Shown: positions 46,762-59,173, counted from the stretch's first letter. The stretch: 64,000 bases of DNA from Duganella phyllosphaerae (GCF_001758785.1 NZ_LROM01000082.1:1-64000); one strand, 5' to 3'. Numbers and translations are program-made. The notes: generated by a model not told the origin, from the letters alone.

Positions 46762-47553
46762 TTACATCGCTACCCTGACCGCCTTGCCGATGTAGAGCAC
46801 CGGCCCGGTCGGTTTGCCGGTCGGCGAACCGGCTTGCGGTTCCAGCGTAATTTCAAATAACTGGTCCTGCTGCACTTGCGGCAGCTGGTCCAGGGTCAGC
46901 TTGACCGACTGATTCGGTTGTACCAGCCCCAGCGATACCGGCGCCTGCCAGTCCGTCCCCTTGGTCCAGAATTGCAGCGCCTTGTTGCCCGGTACGGCCA
47001 CGCCTTGCAGCGGCGTCAGGGTCAGTTTGCGGTTCAGGCTGGCCTGCACCACGTAGCCGGCCGTGCGCTCCTGCGGCGCCACCAGCACCACCATGTAGGC
47101 CGGTTGCAGCGCTTCCGTTGCCGGCTGGCGCGTGAGCAGCACGGCCAGCACCAGCGTGGCAAACACGGCGCCGCCGCTCAGCGCGCGCCACAGGCGCAAG
47201 TCGTCCCACCAGCGGCGCCAGCCACCGGCAGCCGTGACCGCTTGCGGGGTCAGATTGCCGGCGAGGTTGGTGGCCAGGTTGGCAGCGCGGCTGGCGGCAC
47301 TGCTACCGGCCAAGCTGCTGCTGAGGCTGTTGCTAATCTTGGGCCACAGGCCCGGCGACGGCTCGGCCGGCTCTGCCAGCGCGGTCAGCGGCAGCAGGCG
47401 CTGTTCCCACGCGGCGACTTCGGCGCGCAGCAGCGGCTCGACCGCCAGGCGGCGTTCGACGTCCTGGCGCGCGGCCAGCGCCAAGGTGCCCAGCACGTAC
47501 TCGCCGGCCAGCTCGCGCATTTCCTCCTGCTGTTGTTCGATAGATTGCGTCAT
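46762..47553 (-). CDS. Anti-sigma factor, RskA-like
   Basis: The 263-residue protein has a cytoplasmic N-terminal zinc-free anti-sigma region (ELAGEYVLGTLALAARQDVERRL), one membrane segment near residues 130-150 (LSGGAVFATLVLAVLL), and a periplasmic RskA C-terminal domain (YVVQASLNRKLTLTPLQG, KALQFWTKG). It should hold the adjacent ECF sigma factor inactive at the membrane. Its ATG overlaps the sigma gene's stop codon (ATGA), the usual coupling of such pairs. Confidence 0.92.
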   Translation of the reverse strand: MTQSIEQQQEEMRELAGEYVLGTLALAARQDVERRLAVEPLLRAEVAAWEQRLLPLTALAEPAEPSPGLWPKISNSLSSSLAGSSAASRAANLATNLAGNLTPQAVTAAGGWRRWWDDLRLWRALSGGAVFATLVLAVLLTRQPATEALQPAYMVVLVAPQERTAGYVVQASLNRKLTLTPLQGVAVPGNKALQFWTKGTDWQAPVSLGLVQPNQSVKLTLDQLPQVQQDQLFEITLEPQAGSPTGKPTGPVLYIGKAVRVAM

Positions 47554-48140
47554 CCCATGCACTCCCGCAAAGCGGCCAGGCCGCGCTTGAGCCAGGCTTT
47601 GACCGTGCCGAGCGGCGCATTGAGCCGCGCCGCGATTTCACTGTGGCTGCACCCATCGACATAGGCGCAGACGATGCTGTTGCGCTTGGCGCTGTCGAGG
47701 TTGCCGAGGCAGTCGTTCAGGCGTCCCATGTTCGCTTGCAGCTCGAACTGTTCGGATACGGGGTTGCCATGCGCGCCCTGGCCGTCCTGCCCATCCTGAG
47801 CCTGCTGCAAGGCGTCGAGTGCGTCGTTGTCGCCGGTATAGACGTCGCGCTCGCGCGAGCGCAGCGCATTGAGCGCCTGGTGTCGCACCACGCTGAAGAT
47901 CCAGCCCCGCCCCGCACCACGGCCGGCGTCGAAGCTGGCCGCCTTTTGCCAGATGCTGACAAAGGCGTCGTGCAACACGTCTTCGGCCAGGTCGCGCCGG
48001 CGCACGATGCGCAGCGCCACGCCCAGCAAGTGGCGGCTGTCCTGCTGGTACAGGCGTTGCAGCGCCTGCTGGTCGCCCAGTGCACAGGCGTGCAGCGCAG
48101 CGTCGTAGTCGAATCCGTCGGCGGTTGGTGGCATCGGCAT
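47550..48140 (-). CDS. ECF sigma factor (RpoE/SigK-like)
   Basis: The 196-residue protein contains sigma region 2 (LYQQDSRHLLGVALRIVRRRDLAEDVLHDAF region, residues about 30-60, and GRGWIFSVVRHQALNALRSRER) and region 4 (SEIAARLNAPLGTVKAWLKRGLAAL). A Gln/Gly/Asp-rich linker of about 25 residues separates them. It is transcribed before its RskA-type anti-sigma factor and 81 bp downstream of a DUF3455 lipoprotein gene on the same strand. Confidence 0.94.
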   Translation of the reverse strand: MPMPPTADGFDYDAALHACALGDQQALQRLYQQDSRHLLGVALRIVRRRDLAEDVLHDAFVSIWQKAASFDAGRGAGRGWIFSVVRHQALNALRSRERDVYTGDNDALDALQQAQDGQDGQGAHGNPVSEQFELQANMGRLNDCLGNLDSAKRNSIVCAYVDGCSHSEIAARLNAPLGTVKAWLKRGLAALRECMG

Positions 48141-48221
48141 TTCTGTCGTGGGGTGGGCGGAGCGCTGCTGCGGCTGATTATAGCCGAGCGCGGCGCGTCC
48201 GCTTGCATCCCTGCATGACGA

Positions 48222-48758
48222 TCAGGCGGCTTTCCAGAAGATGTAGTCGGCCTGGTACTTGACCGTCTGTTTGGCGCCGGCATTGGCCGCGCCGCACATG
48301 CCGGCCGGGGCCACGCCCCCCTTGGTGGCCACGCGCTGGATATAGGTCACGCCCGTCATGGCGCCGTTGCCCATGGCCGGGTTGGCCTTGACCAGTTGCG
48401 ACGGGATATTGCCGGCGCCGGCCGGTGCCACCGCCAGCTGGGTGGCGGTGACTTTGGAGCCGTCGTTGCTCTGCCAGGTGGCCGGTGGGCCGAAGTATTT
48501 GCCGACGTTCATGCCGCCACGGTCGGTGAGCTGGGCATCCGGGCCGATGAAGGTCCATTCGAACTGGTCGGCGCTGTCCTTCTTGAGCTTGCATTCATAG
48601 GTGATGTCGCCGGCGCCCACGGTTTCCATGGCAACCTTGTGGCCGGCCGGTACCTGCACGGTCGCTGGCAACGCTTGTTGATTGAAGCTGGGCGTGCTGG
48701 CGCAAGCGGAGAGCATGACGGCAGCAGCAACGGCGGTGGCGATGGAAAGTTTTTGCAT
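48222..48758 (-). CDS. DUF3455 family lipoprotein
   Basis: The 178-residue protein starts MQKLSIATAVAAAVMLSAC; LSAC is a good lipobox, so the mature protein should be lipid-anchored from residue 19. DUF3455 features such as YECKLKKD, FEWTFIGPDAQL, GGMNVGKYFGPPATW and VTYIQRVATKGGVAP are present. AGGAG with a six-base spacer supports the ATG at 48758. The function is unknown; its place upstream of the sigma gene makes it a candidate member of the sigma regulon. Confidence 0.88.
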   Translation of the reverse strand: MQKLSIATAVAAAVMLSACASTPSFNQQALPATVQVPAGHKVAMETVGAGDITYECKLKKDSADQFEWTFIGPDAQLTDRGGMNVGKYFGPPATWQSNDGSKVTATQLAVAPAGAGNIPSQLVKANPAMGNGAMTGVTYIQRVATKGGVAPAGMCGAANAGAKQTVKYQADYIFWKAA

Positions 48759-48895
48759 GGCGGACTCCTGAAGTAGTTGTAAGTAGCGGCGCTGCGTTGT
48801 GAGCATTGCGCCGATACCTGTACTACCCGCCAGCACAGCGTTTGGATGCAGTGGCTTGCAAATATTTTTTCAGCGAGCGAATTTATTGACTGAGT

Positions 48896-49306
48896 TTAGC
48901 GACCGAACCGCAGCTGGTCGAGCCACTCGATCAGCGGGATCGTGGCCGGCAGCAGCGGCTCCACGCCCACCGTACCCTGCCACGCGAACGCTTGCCCTTC
49001 CAGGCTTTGCGGCTCGCCGTGCCAGTCGCGGCTGATGAAGAAGTGCAGCCGCACGTGCGCGTGCGGATACACGTGCTCGACGCCGCACCACTCTTCGGCG
49101 CTGTTGATCGTCAGGCCCAGCTCCTCGACGAACTCGCGTTTCAGCGCTTCGAGTATGGTTTCGCCGGGATCGACCTTCCCGCCCGGGAATTCCCAGTAAC
49201 CGTCGTACGGCTTGCCGGCCGGTCGCTGGCCCAGCAGGACGTCGCCGTTCGGCTGCATCAGGATGCCGACCGCGACGTCGATCGGCTTGTTGTTCACATC
49301 GCTCAT
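48896..49306 (-). CDS. Nudix hydrolase, MutT-like
   Basis: The 136-residue enzyme has the complete Nudix box GGKVDPGETILEALKREFVEELG (positions about 42-64; key residues G, E, REFVEE, G). It is similar in size to MutT and probably removes 8-oxo-dGTP or related nucleotides. Its ATG overlaps the stop codon of the upstream ATPase gene (ATGA); argJ, ATPase and nudix genes form one operon. Confidence 0.94.
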   Translation of the reverse strand: MSDVNNKPIDVAVGILMQPNGDVLLGQRPAGKPYDGYWEFPGGKVDPGETILEALKREFVEELGLTINSAEEWCGVEHVYPHAHVRLHFFISRDWHGEPQSLEGQAFAWQGTVGVEPLLPATIPLIEWLDQLRFGR

Positions 49307-50190
49307 GCCAGCCGTCCCGCGTAATCCTTGGCGAACTGCCACGCCACCCGGCCCGAGCGCGAGCCGCGCTGCAAGGCCCAGCGCAAGGCGTCGCCGCGCG
49401 CATCGGTTATCTGCTGCGCGCTGCACCCGAGCGACGCCAGCCAGTGGTTGACGATTTCCAGGTAGTCGTCCTGCTTGAACGGGTAGAACGTCAGCCACAG
49501 GCCGAAACGTTCGGACAGCGAAATCTTTTCTTCGACCGTCTCGCCCGGGTGCAGGTCGCCGTCGTCGCCGTGCTGGTAGCTCATGTTGTCGGACATGCGC
49601 TCGGGCAGCAGGTGGCGGCGGTTGGACGTGGCGTAGATCAGCACGTTATCGGACTGGGCCGAGATGCTGCCGTCGAGCGCCACCTTCAGCGCCTTGTAGC
49701 CGCTTTCGCCCTCTTCGAACGACAGGTCGTCGCAGAAGATGATGAAGCGCTCGGGCCGGCCGGCTACCTGGTCGACGATGTCGGGCAGCTCGGCCAGGTC
49801 GGCCTTGTCCACCTCGATCAGGCGCAGGCCATCCCGGGCGAACTGGTTCAGGCAGGCCTTGATCAGCGACGACTTGCCGGTGCCACGGGCGCCGGTGAGC
49901 AGCACGTTGTTGGCCGGGCGGCCGGCAACGAACTGGCGCGTGTTCTGTTCGATCTGCTGCTTTTGCGGGCCGATGTGCTGCAAATCATCGAGCGCGATAT
50001 CGGACACGTGCGCCACTGCCTGCAGGTAGCTGGCGCCACCGAAGCCACCGCCGCTGCGCTTGCGCCAGCGGAAGGCGTAGCCGTTGGCCCAGTCCGGCGC
50101 CGGCGGCGCAGGCGGCAGCACCGCCTCCACCCGCGCCAGCACCGCCTCGGCCCTGGCCAGAAATTGTTCCAGCGTGGTCATCGCTGGCAT
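49303..50190 (-). CDS. DUF815 family P-loop ATPase
   Basis: The 295-residue protein has Walker A LLTGARGTGKSS, Walker B-like RFIIFCDDLSFEEGE and sensor-like LIYATSNRRHLLPERM, which mark the DUF815 AAA+-type family of unknown role. The ATG at 50190 shares a base with the argJ stop codon (TGATG); a later ATG three codons downstream is an alternative start. It regularly sits between argJ and a nudix gene in Burkholderiales. Confidence 0.92.
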   Translation of the reverse strand: MPAMTTLEQFLARAEAVLARVEAVLPPAPPAPDWANGYAFRWRKRSGGGFGGASYLQAVAHVSDIALDDLQHIGPQKQQIEQNTRQFVAGRPANNVLLTGARGTGKSSLIKACLNQFARDGLRLIEVDKADLAELPDIVDQVAGRPERFIIFCDDLSFEEGESGYKALKVALDGSISAQSDNVLIYATSNRRHLLPERMSDNMSYQHGDDGDLHPGETVEEKISLSERFGLWLTFYPFKQDDYLEIVNHWLASLGCSAQQITDARGDALRWALQRGSRSGRVAWQFAKDYAGRLA

Positions 50191-51428
50191 CACGAACGGT
50201 AGTCGGCGTTGATGCTCACGTAGTCGTGCGACAGGTCGCAGGTGTACACGGTGGCAGCCTGGTCGCCGCGGGCGAGCTTGACGCGCACCAGGATCTCGCT
50301 TTGCTGCATCACGCGCTGGCCATCGGCTTCCTGGTAGTCGGGATTGCGGCCGCCGTTCTTGGCCACCCAGACGTCGTCGAGGTACAGGTTGAGCTTGCTG
50401 ACATCAAGGTCGTCGACGCCGGCATAGCCGATCGCGGCCAGGATACGGCCCAGGTTCGGATCGGACGCGAAGAACGCGGTCTTGACCAGCGGCGAGTGGC
50501 CGATCGAATAGGCGATCTTGCGCGCTTCGGCCACGCTGGCGGCGTCTTCCACGGTAATGGTGATGAACTTGGTGGCGCCCTCGCCGTCGCGCACGATCGC
50601 TTGCGCCAGGAACAGCGACAGTTCGGTAACGGCGGCGGCCAGTTCGCGGTATTCGGGCGACTCGACCGAGGTGATCTCCAGGCTGCCGGCGCCGGTGGCG
50701 ATCAGCATGAAGGAATCGTTGGTCGAGGTGTCGCCGTCGATGGTGATGCAGTTGAAGGTCTGGTCGGCCACCTGCTTGACCAGCACGTCGAGCACCGGTT
50801 GCGCCACCTTGGCGTCCAGCGCCAGGTAGCCGAGCATGGTCGCCATGTTGGGCTTGATCATGCCGGCGCCCTTGGAGATGCCGCTCATGGTCACCGTGTG
50901 GCCGCCGATGGTGACCGTGCGCGAGCCGGCCTTGGGCTGGGTGTCGGTGGTCATGATGGCTTCGGCCGCGTTGAACCAGTTATCGGCTTGCAGGCCGGCT
51001 ACCGCTTGCGGCAGGCCGGCAATCACCTTGGCCGCCGGCAGCGGTTCCAGGATCACGCCGGTGGAGAACGGCAGGATCTGCGACGGTTCGCAGCCGAGCT
51101 GGCTGGCCAGGGCGGCGCAGGTTTCGTTGGCCAGCGACAGGCCCAGTTCGCCGGTACCGGCGTTGGCGTTGCCGGTGTTGACCAGTAGTGCGACCACCGG
51201 CTTGCCGGTTTCCTTGGCGGCGGCCAGGTGCGCCTTGGCGATCTGCACCGGCGCGGCGCAGAAGCGGTTGAGGGTGAACACGCCGGCAACAGTCGCGGTG
51301 GGCGCCAGCTTCATCACCAGCACGTCCTTGCGGTTGGGTTTCTTGATGCCGGCTTGGGCAAAGCCGATCTCGATACCGGCAACAGGTTTCAGGTCGGCGG
51401 CGACAGGCAGGGGGGAATTGACGGCCAT
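50190..51428 (-). CDS. argJ: Bifunctional glutamate N-acetyltransferase / N-acetylglutamate synthase ArgJ
   Basis: ArgJ recycles the acetyl group between N-acetylornithine and glutamate in arginine synthesis. It self-cleaves before the nucleophilic Thr in NMATMLGYL, visible in the middle of the 412-residue chain; [11 protein letters not shown] and DGDTSTNDS are further hallmarks, and the C-terminus NADYRS is typical. The ATG at 51428 fits the family start; longer in-frame starts lack similarity. Confidence 0.96.
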   Translation of the reverse strand: MAVNSPLPVAADLKPVAGIEIGFAQAGIKKPNRKDVLVMKLAPTATVAGVFTLNRFCAAPVQIAKAHLAAAKETGKPVVALLVNTGNANAGTGELGLSLANETCAALASQLGCEPSQILPFSTGVILEPLPAAKVIAGLPQAVAGLQADNWFNAAEAIMTTDTQPKAGSRTVTIGGHTVTMSGISKGAGMIKPNMATMLGYLALDAKVAQPVLDVLVKQVADQTFNCITIDGDTSTNDSFMLIATGAGSLEITSVESPEYRELAAAVTELSLFLAQAIVRDGEGATKFITITVEDAASVAEARKIAYSIGHSPLVKTAFFASDPNLGRILAAIGYAGVDDLDVSKLNLYLDDVWVAKNGGRNPDYQEADGQRVMQQSEILVRVKLARGDQAATVYTCDLSHDYVSINADYRS

Positions 51429-51759
51429 ATTCAGTGATCTCGTGGGTGGCAGGGAAGCCGATATTGTAATGCCTGACCGGCAAAACAGCGCAGTGCGCGG
51501 ACCACGACGTTCAAGCGTGGCAAAAAGGTTAAACATGCCTGCCTGATTACTGACACGATGTCGTACAACTTGTTGATTCCGCAGGGATTTTGCGTAAAAA
51601 CGACGAAATATAGTACGTTCGTCCACTTATTTGCATAAATTCTCATGCTCTACGGCAATTTAGTTTAATGTTGCCAACGAATGCCCCATCCCCGCATTGC
51701 CCCATACCCCGCAGTACCGAACACAACAGCAGACCAATTACCGCAAGGATAAGCATCCC
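51429..51759. other. Divergent gap between argJ and the porin gene
   Basis: No gene is supported. On the plus strand TATAGT at 51609-51614 resembles a -10 element without a good -35. It lies inside a short inverted repeat, GACGAA (51602-51607) and TTCGTC (51618-51623), a possible regulator site for the porin operon. Confidence 0.4.
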
Positions 51760-52980
51760 ATGAAAAAGCAACTGTTAGCAGCAGCGATTCTGGCCGCCAT
51801 GGCCACCATGCAGGCCCATGCCGGCGCCCTCGACGACGGCAACCTCAGCATCAGCGGTTTCGGCACCGTTGGCGTTGCCAAAAGTAATTCGGACGTCGCC
51901 GAGTTCGCCCGTTACAACCAGGCCAAGGGCGTCGGCGACAGCCCGCGCATCAGCCTCGACACCAACCTCGGCCTGCAAGCGACCTACAAGATGAACGACT
52001 GGCTGTCGGGCACGGTGCAAGTGCTGACCCGCAAAGGCCCGGAAGGCAACTTCGGCACCGAGGTGACCTGGGGCTTCCTGAAAGCGAAGATCAACGATGA
52101 AGTGAGCGTGCGCGTGGGCCGCGTGGTCGTGCCGACGTTTTTGATCTCGGATTACCAGAACGTCGGTTACGCCAACACTATGATGCGCCCGCCGGTCGAA
52201 CTGTACGCGCAGAACCCGATTGAAAACTCGGACGGCGCCGATATCAATTACCAGACCAACTTTGGCGACCTCACCTTCACGGCGCAGGCCTTTGTCGGTG
52301 TTTCGCGCGGCAAGATTTACGTGTCGTCGGGCAGCGGCTCGGTCGCCACCTACCGCGCGCCGGACGCCGGCATCAGCATCAGCGGCGAATACGGCCCGTT
52401 CGTGGTGCGCGCCGCGCACGCCCGCGCCGACATGGAAATCAACGACATCGGTTCGCTCAACACCTTGAGCAGCACCTTGACGGCCGTCGGTTTCGGCAAA
52501 CTGGCCTCCGATCTGAACTTCAAGGATGGCAAGAAGATTGCGTTCACCTCGGTCGGCATGACCATGGACTGGAACAACATCGTGCTGCAAACCGAATACG
52601 CGCAGCGCCGCGCCAAGGAGCCGGTGTACCTGGCCGACACCAATGCCTGGTATGCGATGGCCGGCTACCGCATCGGCAAATTCGTGCCTTACGTTGCCCA
52701 CGCCACCGTGGAAGGCCACGGCAAGTCGGTGACCGTGCCTGCCGCCTTCGCGGCCGCGCCGGCAGCCTTGCGCGGCGCCGTCACCGGCCTGATGGGCGCC
52801 CAGGAACAAAGCACCAGCCTGGTCGGCGTGCGCTGGGACTTCGCCAAATCGATGGCGCTGAAGGTACAACTGGACCACGTGAAGCCAAAAGCCAAGTCCG
52901 GCTACCTGATCCACGCGCCGGCCGCCGGCACCACCAAAGACATCAACGTGGTCGCAGTCGGCCTCGACTTCGTATTCTGA
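51760..52980 (+). CDS. Outer-membrane porin-like protein
   Basis: The 406-residue protein has a signal peptide (KKQLLAAAILAAMATMQAHA) and a barrel-like alternation with a C-terminal phenylalanine (VGLDFVF), as expected for an outer-membrane porin. The mature part starts LSISGFGTVGVAKS and includes VSVRVGRVVVPTFLISDYQNVGYAN, similar to proteobacterial porins found next to small phosphate-binding-like proteins. AAGGAT precedes the ATG. The channel's substrate is not evident. Confidence 0.83.
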   Translation: MKKQLLAAAILAAMATMQAHAGALDDGNLSISGFGTVGVAKSNSDVAEFARYNQAKGVGDSPRISLDTNLGLQATYKMNDWLSGTVQVLTRKGPEGNFGTEVTWGFLKAKINDEVSVRVGRVVVPTFLISDYQNVGYANTMMRPPVELYAQNPIENSDGADINYQTNFGDLTFTAQAFVGVSRGKIYVSSGSGSVATYRAPDAGISISGEYGPFVVRAAHARADMEINDIGSLNTLSSTLTAVGFGKLASDLNFKDGKKIAFTSVGMTMDWNNIVLQTEYAQRRAKEPVYLADTNAWYAMAGYRIGKFVPYVAHATVEGHGKSVTVPAAFAAAPAALRGAVTGLMGAQEQSTSLVGVRWDFAKSMALKVQLDHVKPKAKSGYLIHAPAAGTTKDINVVAVGLDFVF

Positions 52981-52993
52981 TCCGGGAGCACCT

Positions 52994-53404
52994 ATGAACA
53001 AAAATATTATTGCTGCAGCACTGATGGCGGCGCTGGGCGCCCTGGCATTGCCGGCCTCGGCCGAAGTAGTCGTCATCGTCAGCCCGAAAAACCCCGCTAC
53101 CCGCATGTTCTCGGAACAGGCGTCGCAGTTCTTCCTCGGCAAATCCAACCTGTTCACCCCGGTGGACCTGCCGGAAAGCTCGGCCGTGCGCGCCGAGTTC
53201 TACAAGAAAGTGGCTGACAAGGACACGGCGCAAGTCAAGGCGCTGTGGTCGAAGCTGGTATTTACCGGCAAGGCCACCGCACCGAAAGAATACGCCAGCG
53301 CCGCCGAAGTGAAAAAGGCGGTGGCAGCCGATCCGAAGGCGATCGGCTACATCGAGAAGTCGGCCGTCGATGAGTCAGTGAAGGTGATTTTGACGCTGCC
53401 GTAA
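52994..53404 (+). CDS. Small PstS-like periplasmic protein
   Basis: The 136-residue protein has a signal peptide ending PASAE and a short segment similar to one lobe of phosphate-binding proteins: VVIVSPKNPATRMFSEQASQFFLGK and ADPKAIGYIEKSAVD. It is less than half the length of PstS, so it cannot form the full two-lobed cleft. It begins 13 bp after the porin gene, and the two are probably co-expressed. Confidence 0.8.
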   Translation: MNKNIIAAALMAALGALALPASAEVVVIVSPKNPATRMFSEQASQFFLGKSNLFTPVDLPESSAVRAEFYKKVADKDTAQVKALWSKLVFTGKATAPKEYASAAEVKKAVAADPKAIGYIEKSAVDESVKVILTLP

Positions 53405-53447
53405 GATGAAGTAGTGGCGGCCACTGTGGGTCCGGTGGCCACGTGCT

Positions 53448-53478
53448 TTCTCGCGTTCTGTCTCGCGTTCTGTCTCGA
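53448..53478. repeat. Short direct repeat TCTCGCGTTCTG
   Basis: A 12-bp unit occurs twice in tandem, with a third partial copy, in the gap between the PstS-like gene and the secA terminator. No gene is supported in this 260-bp gap apart from the terminator at its right end. Confidence 0.55.
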
Positions 53479-53609
53479 TTATTGCGCTCATCGGAATACC
53501 TTCGGTAGTTGGTCTGAACAGGCGTATTTCACGCAAAATATGGCATAAGACAGACGCCCGGTGACAAATTGACGCCATGCGGCATTTTGACGCCGTACCG
53601 ACGGTCGTA

Positions 53610-53651
53610 AAAAAGCCACCATTGCCGCGCGAGCGACAATGGTGGCTTTTT
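53610..53651. terminator. Bidirectional terminator downstream of secA
   Basis: A perfect 15-bp stem (AAAAAGCCACCATTG with its complement) and 12-base loop has an A-run on one side and a T-run on the other, so it can end transcripts from both directions. It lies 13 bp beyond the secA stop codon and serves secA (minus) and the porin/PstS-like pair (plus). Confidence 0.92.
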
Positions 53652-53664
53652 CAATCGAACCGAC

Positions 53665-56469
<2,805 letters not shown>

Positions 56470-56722
56470 GCTTGAATTCTTGAAAAAACGCCGTTAAAAA
56501 AGCTCTGTAGGTGAAGCTCGGTAGGGGGACGGGCCGACCGCACGGAGTTCGACTATGGCAAAAGACGGTGATTTTATCACGCGTCGGGTCGTACATTGGG
56601 TCTATGGTCTGGATAACAATGGCCGAGGTGTGAACAATGTCACCCAATCAACCTATTTTACCCGGTGGTGACAGCGTGGCCGGTGGATGACGCGCGGGGC
56701 GCCGTTGTGATATGTTCGCGCC

Positions 56723-57202
56723 ATGCGATTCAATTCCTCCAACCTGACAATCAAGCGCCGCACCGCCGTGGTCGCCACCGACTTCCTGCGCCGCGACGAC
56801 AAGATGGCCGCCATGCTGCCCGCCATCGAACGCATGGCCGCGCTGCAAAAAGACTGCGCCACCGCGCTGCCGGCCATGTTCCGCTACTGCGACATCCTCG
56901 CTTTCGAAGACGGCCAGCTGACCCTGTCGGTGCCGAACGCCGCGCTGGCAGCCAAGCTCAAGCAGCAAATCCCGAAATTACAGGAAACCCTGGCCAAGCG
57001 CGGCTGGCAAGTGAGCGCCACCCGCCTGAAGGTGCAGATGACCAAGGCGGCCGAAATCAAGGAGCAGATGCGTTCGCTGTCGCTGTCGGACGCGGCAGTG
57101 ACCGCCTTCGACGACCTCGGCAACAACCTCGAACAGTCGCCGCAGAATGCCACCCTGATTGCTGCCCTGAAGGCGATGGTGGCACGGCGGCGTGAAATTT
57201 AA
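56723..57202 (+). CDS. DciA-like DUF721 protein
   Basis: The 159-residue protein carries a DUF721 domain with LTLSVPNAALAAKLKQQIPKLQ at residues about 66-87. DUF721 proteins include DciA, the replicative helicase loader of bacteria lacking DnaC. It lies between secA and lpxC, where a DUF721 gene is usual in Burkholderiales. Its stop codon directly abuts the lpxC stop codon with no base between them. Confidence 0.85.
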   Translation: MRFNSSNLTIKRRTAVVATDFLRRDDKMAAMLPAIERMAALQKDCATALPAMFRYCDILAFEDGQLTLSVPNAALAAKLKQQIPKLQETLAKRGWQVSATRLKVQMTKAAEIKEQMRSLSLSDAAVTAFDDLGNNLEQSPQNATLIAALKAMVARRREI

Positions 57203-58138
57203 TTAGGTCTGCGCCCACTCGCTGGCCATTTGCCGGGCGTATGACTGCGGTGCGGACTCGACCTTGTCAAACGTGACGATCTCGTAAGCATCGGGATGCT
57301 TGAGCAACTCCAGCAGCAGCTGGTTGTTCAATGCATGGCCCGACTTGTGCGCCTCGTAACCGGCGATCAGCGGGTGACCCACCAGGTACAGGTCGCCAAT
57401 GGCATCGAGAATCTTGTGACGGACGAATTCGTCGTCGTAGCGCAGCCCGTCGGAATTGAGGATGCGGTACTCGTCCATCACGATGGCGTTTTCCAGCGAA
57501 CCGCCGCGCGCCAGGCCGATGCCGCGCAACATTTCCACGTCCTGCATGAAGCCGAAAGTGCGCGCGCGCGCCACGTCGTGCACGTACGAAACGTCGCCGA
57601 AATCGACCACTGCGCGCTGCTGCGTGCCATCGACCGCCGGATGGTTGAATTCGATGAAGAAGTCGAGCTTGAAGCCGTCGTGCGGCACCAGGCGCGCCCA
57701 TTTTTCGCGCTCGCCCGTGCCTTCGCGGATTTCTACCGGTTTTAATACGCGGATGAATTTCTTGGCCGCCGGCTGTTCCAGCACCCCGGCCTGCTGCAAC
57801 AGGAACACGAACGAGGAGGCCGAGCCATCCATGATCGGGATTTCTTCGGCACTGACTTCGATGTACAGGTTGTCGATCCCGAGACCGGCGCAGGCCGACA
57901 TCAGGTGCTCGACCGTGGAGACGCGGGCGCCGTCCTTGACCAGCACCGAGGCCATGCGGGTGTCGCCGACCGCCATCGCGCTCGACGGAAACTCGACCAT
58001 GGGCGACAGGTCGACACGGCGGAACACGATGCCGGTATCGGGCTCGGCCGGGCGCAGGGTCAGTTCGACCTTGCGCCCGGAATGCAGGCCCACGCCAGTG
58101 GTGCGGACCAGTTCTTTGATGGTGCGTTGTTTTAACAT
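57203..58138 (-). CDS. lpxC: UDP-3-O-acyl-N-acetylglucosamine deacetylase LpxC
   Basis: LpxC performs the committed zinc-dependent step of lipid A synthesis. The 311-residue protein starts [21 protein letters not shown] and contains the zinc and catalytic residues in [26 protein letters not shown] and HKSGHALNN. The region upstream holds a transporter gene rather than ftsZ, which often precedes lpxC in relatives. Confidence 0.97.
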   Translation of the reverse strand: MLKQRTIKELVRTTGVGLHSGRKVELTLRPAEPDTGIVFRRVDLSPMVEFPSSAMAVGDTRMASVLVKDGARVSTVEHLMSACAGLGIDNLYIEVSAEEIPIMDGSASSFVFLLQQAGVLEQPAAKKFIRVLKPVEIREGTGEREKWARLVPHDGFKLDFFIEFNHPAVDGTQQRAVVDFGDVSYVHDVARARTFGFMQDVEMLRGIGLARGGSLENAIVMDEYRILNSDGLRYDDEFVRHKILDAIGDLYLVGHPLIAGYEAHKSGHALNNQLLLELLKHPDAYEIVTFDKVESAPQSYARQMASEWAQT

Positions 58139-58183
58139 GGGCTGATTATATCCAAGTTGTCTGGCCGGGGTTGCTAAGGGTGA

Positions 58184-59173
58184 CTATGGGTGCTCCGACT
58201 CCTTGTGCGCAGACTCGCGCCGCACCAGGTAGATGCCGCTGGCAATGATGATACCCGCTCCCAGCAAGGTATAGCCATCGGGCAGCGCCTGCCACAACAG
58301 CCTGTCGATCGCCACGCCCCAGGCCAGCGCCGTGTACTCGAACGGCGCCACGATCGAAGCCTTGCCGGTACTGAACGCCTTGGTAATGGCCAGCTGGCCG
58401 AAAAAGCCCGACAGCGCCAGCGCCAGCAAGGTCGCGCCATCGGCCGCCCGCACCGGCACCCACATGGGCCACGCCAGCGCCACCGCGCCGATTGCCATCA
58501 AGGTGAGCAGCCAGAACATCATCGACTCGGTGCTGTCGGTGCGCGCCAGCAGCCGCGCGGTAATGGCCGAGACCGCGTAGCACGCGGCCGCTGCCAGGAT
58601 CGCCAGCCCGCCCAGCGTGAGAAAGCCGCTGCCTTCGGGGCGCAGCACCACCAGCACACCGACCAGTCCGACCACGATGGCCACCCACTGCCCGGCCACC
58701 ACGCGCTCCTTGAGCACGAACACCGACAGCATGGTGATGAGCGCAGGCGCAATGAAGAAAATCGAATACGCCTCGGCCAGCGACAGCGCCTTCAAGCCAT
58801 AGGCGAACGTGGTGAGCATGGCGATGCCGAGCACGGCGCGGAACACGTGCATGCCCCAGCGAACATTAAAGATGCCGCGAAACGCGCCGCGGTACCAGAT
58901 GTAGGCGCACAGCAGCGGCAGGGAGCTGAGCGCACGCAGCGCGGTGACCTGGGTGGCGGGATAGGTCGCCGAGAGCAGTTTCATGGTGGTGTCCATGAAC
59001 GAGAACATCATCACGGCGATCAGCATGGCGTAGATGCTGTGCAGGTTTTCCTTGCGGGAGATGGGATTGGTGAAAGCGGAAGTCAGGGGAAGCTCCTTGC
59101 TACGCTGGCCGGAGGGGCCACTGGGAACGTCATCATGGCGACGTCCGGAGCCAGGGCCGTCGGTATGGGACAT
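58184..59173 (-). CDS. DMT-superfamily transporter (EamA)
   Basis: The 329-residue protein has about ten membrane segments in two EamA repeats, with a conserved LSLAEAYSIFFIAPALI and LAITKAFSTGKASIVAPFEYTAL. It probably exports metabolites. The N-terminal 45 residues before the first segment are unusually long and have no similarity to the family; the chosen ATG has only a weak ribosome site. A much better AAGGAG stands six bases before an in-frame CTG near 59090, so the true start may lie there. Confidence 0.85.
   Translation of the reverse strand: MSHTDGPGSGRRHDDVPSGPSGQRSKELPLTSAFTNPISRKENLHSIYAMLIAVMMFSFMDTTMKLLSATYPATQVTALRALSSLPLLCAYIWYRGAFRGIFNVRWGMHVFRAVLGIAMLTTFAYGLKALSLAEAYSIFFIAPALITMLSVFVLKERVVAGQWVAIVVGLVGVLVVLRPEGSGFLTLGGLAILAAAACYAVSAITARLLARTDSTESMMFWLLTLMAIGAVALAWPMWVPVRAADGATLLALALSGFFGQLAITKAFSTGKASIVAPFEYTALAWGVAIDRLLWQALPDGYTLLGAGIIIASGIYLVRRESAHKESEHP

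Noticed and set aside
53375-53578. Small minus-strand frame with Glu-Thr-Arg repeats near the secA terminator
   Set aside because: The repetitive part comes from the 12-bp direct repeat; an internal ATG has a modest GAAGGT site, but there is no other evidence for a gene.
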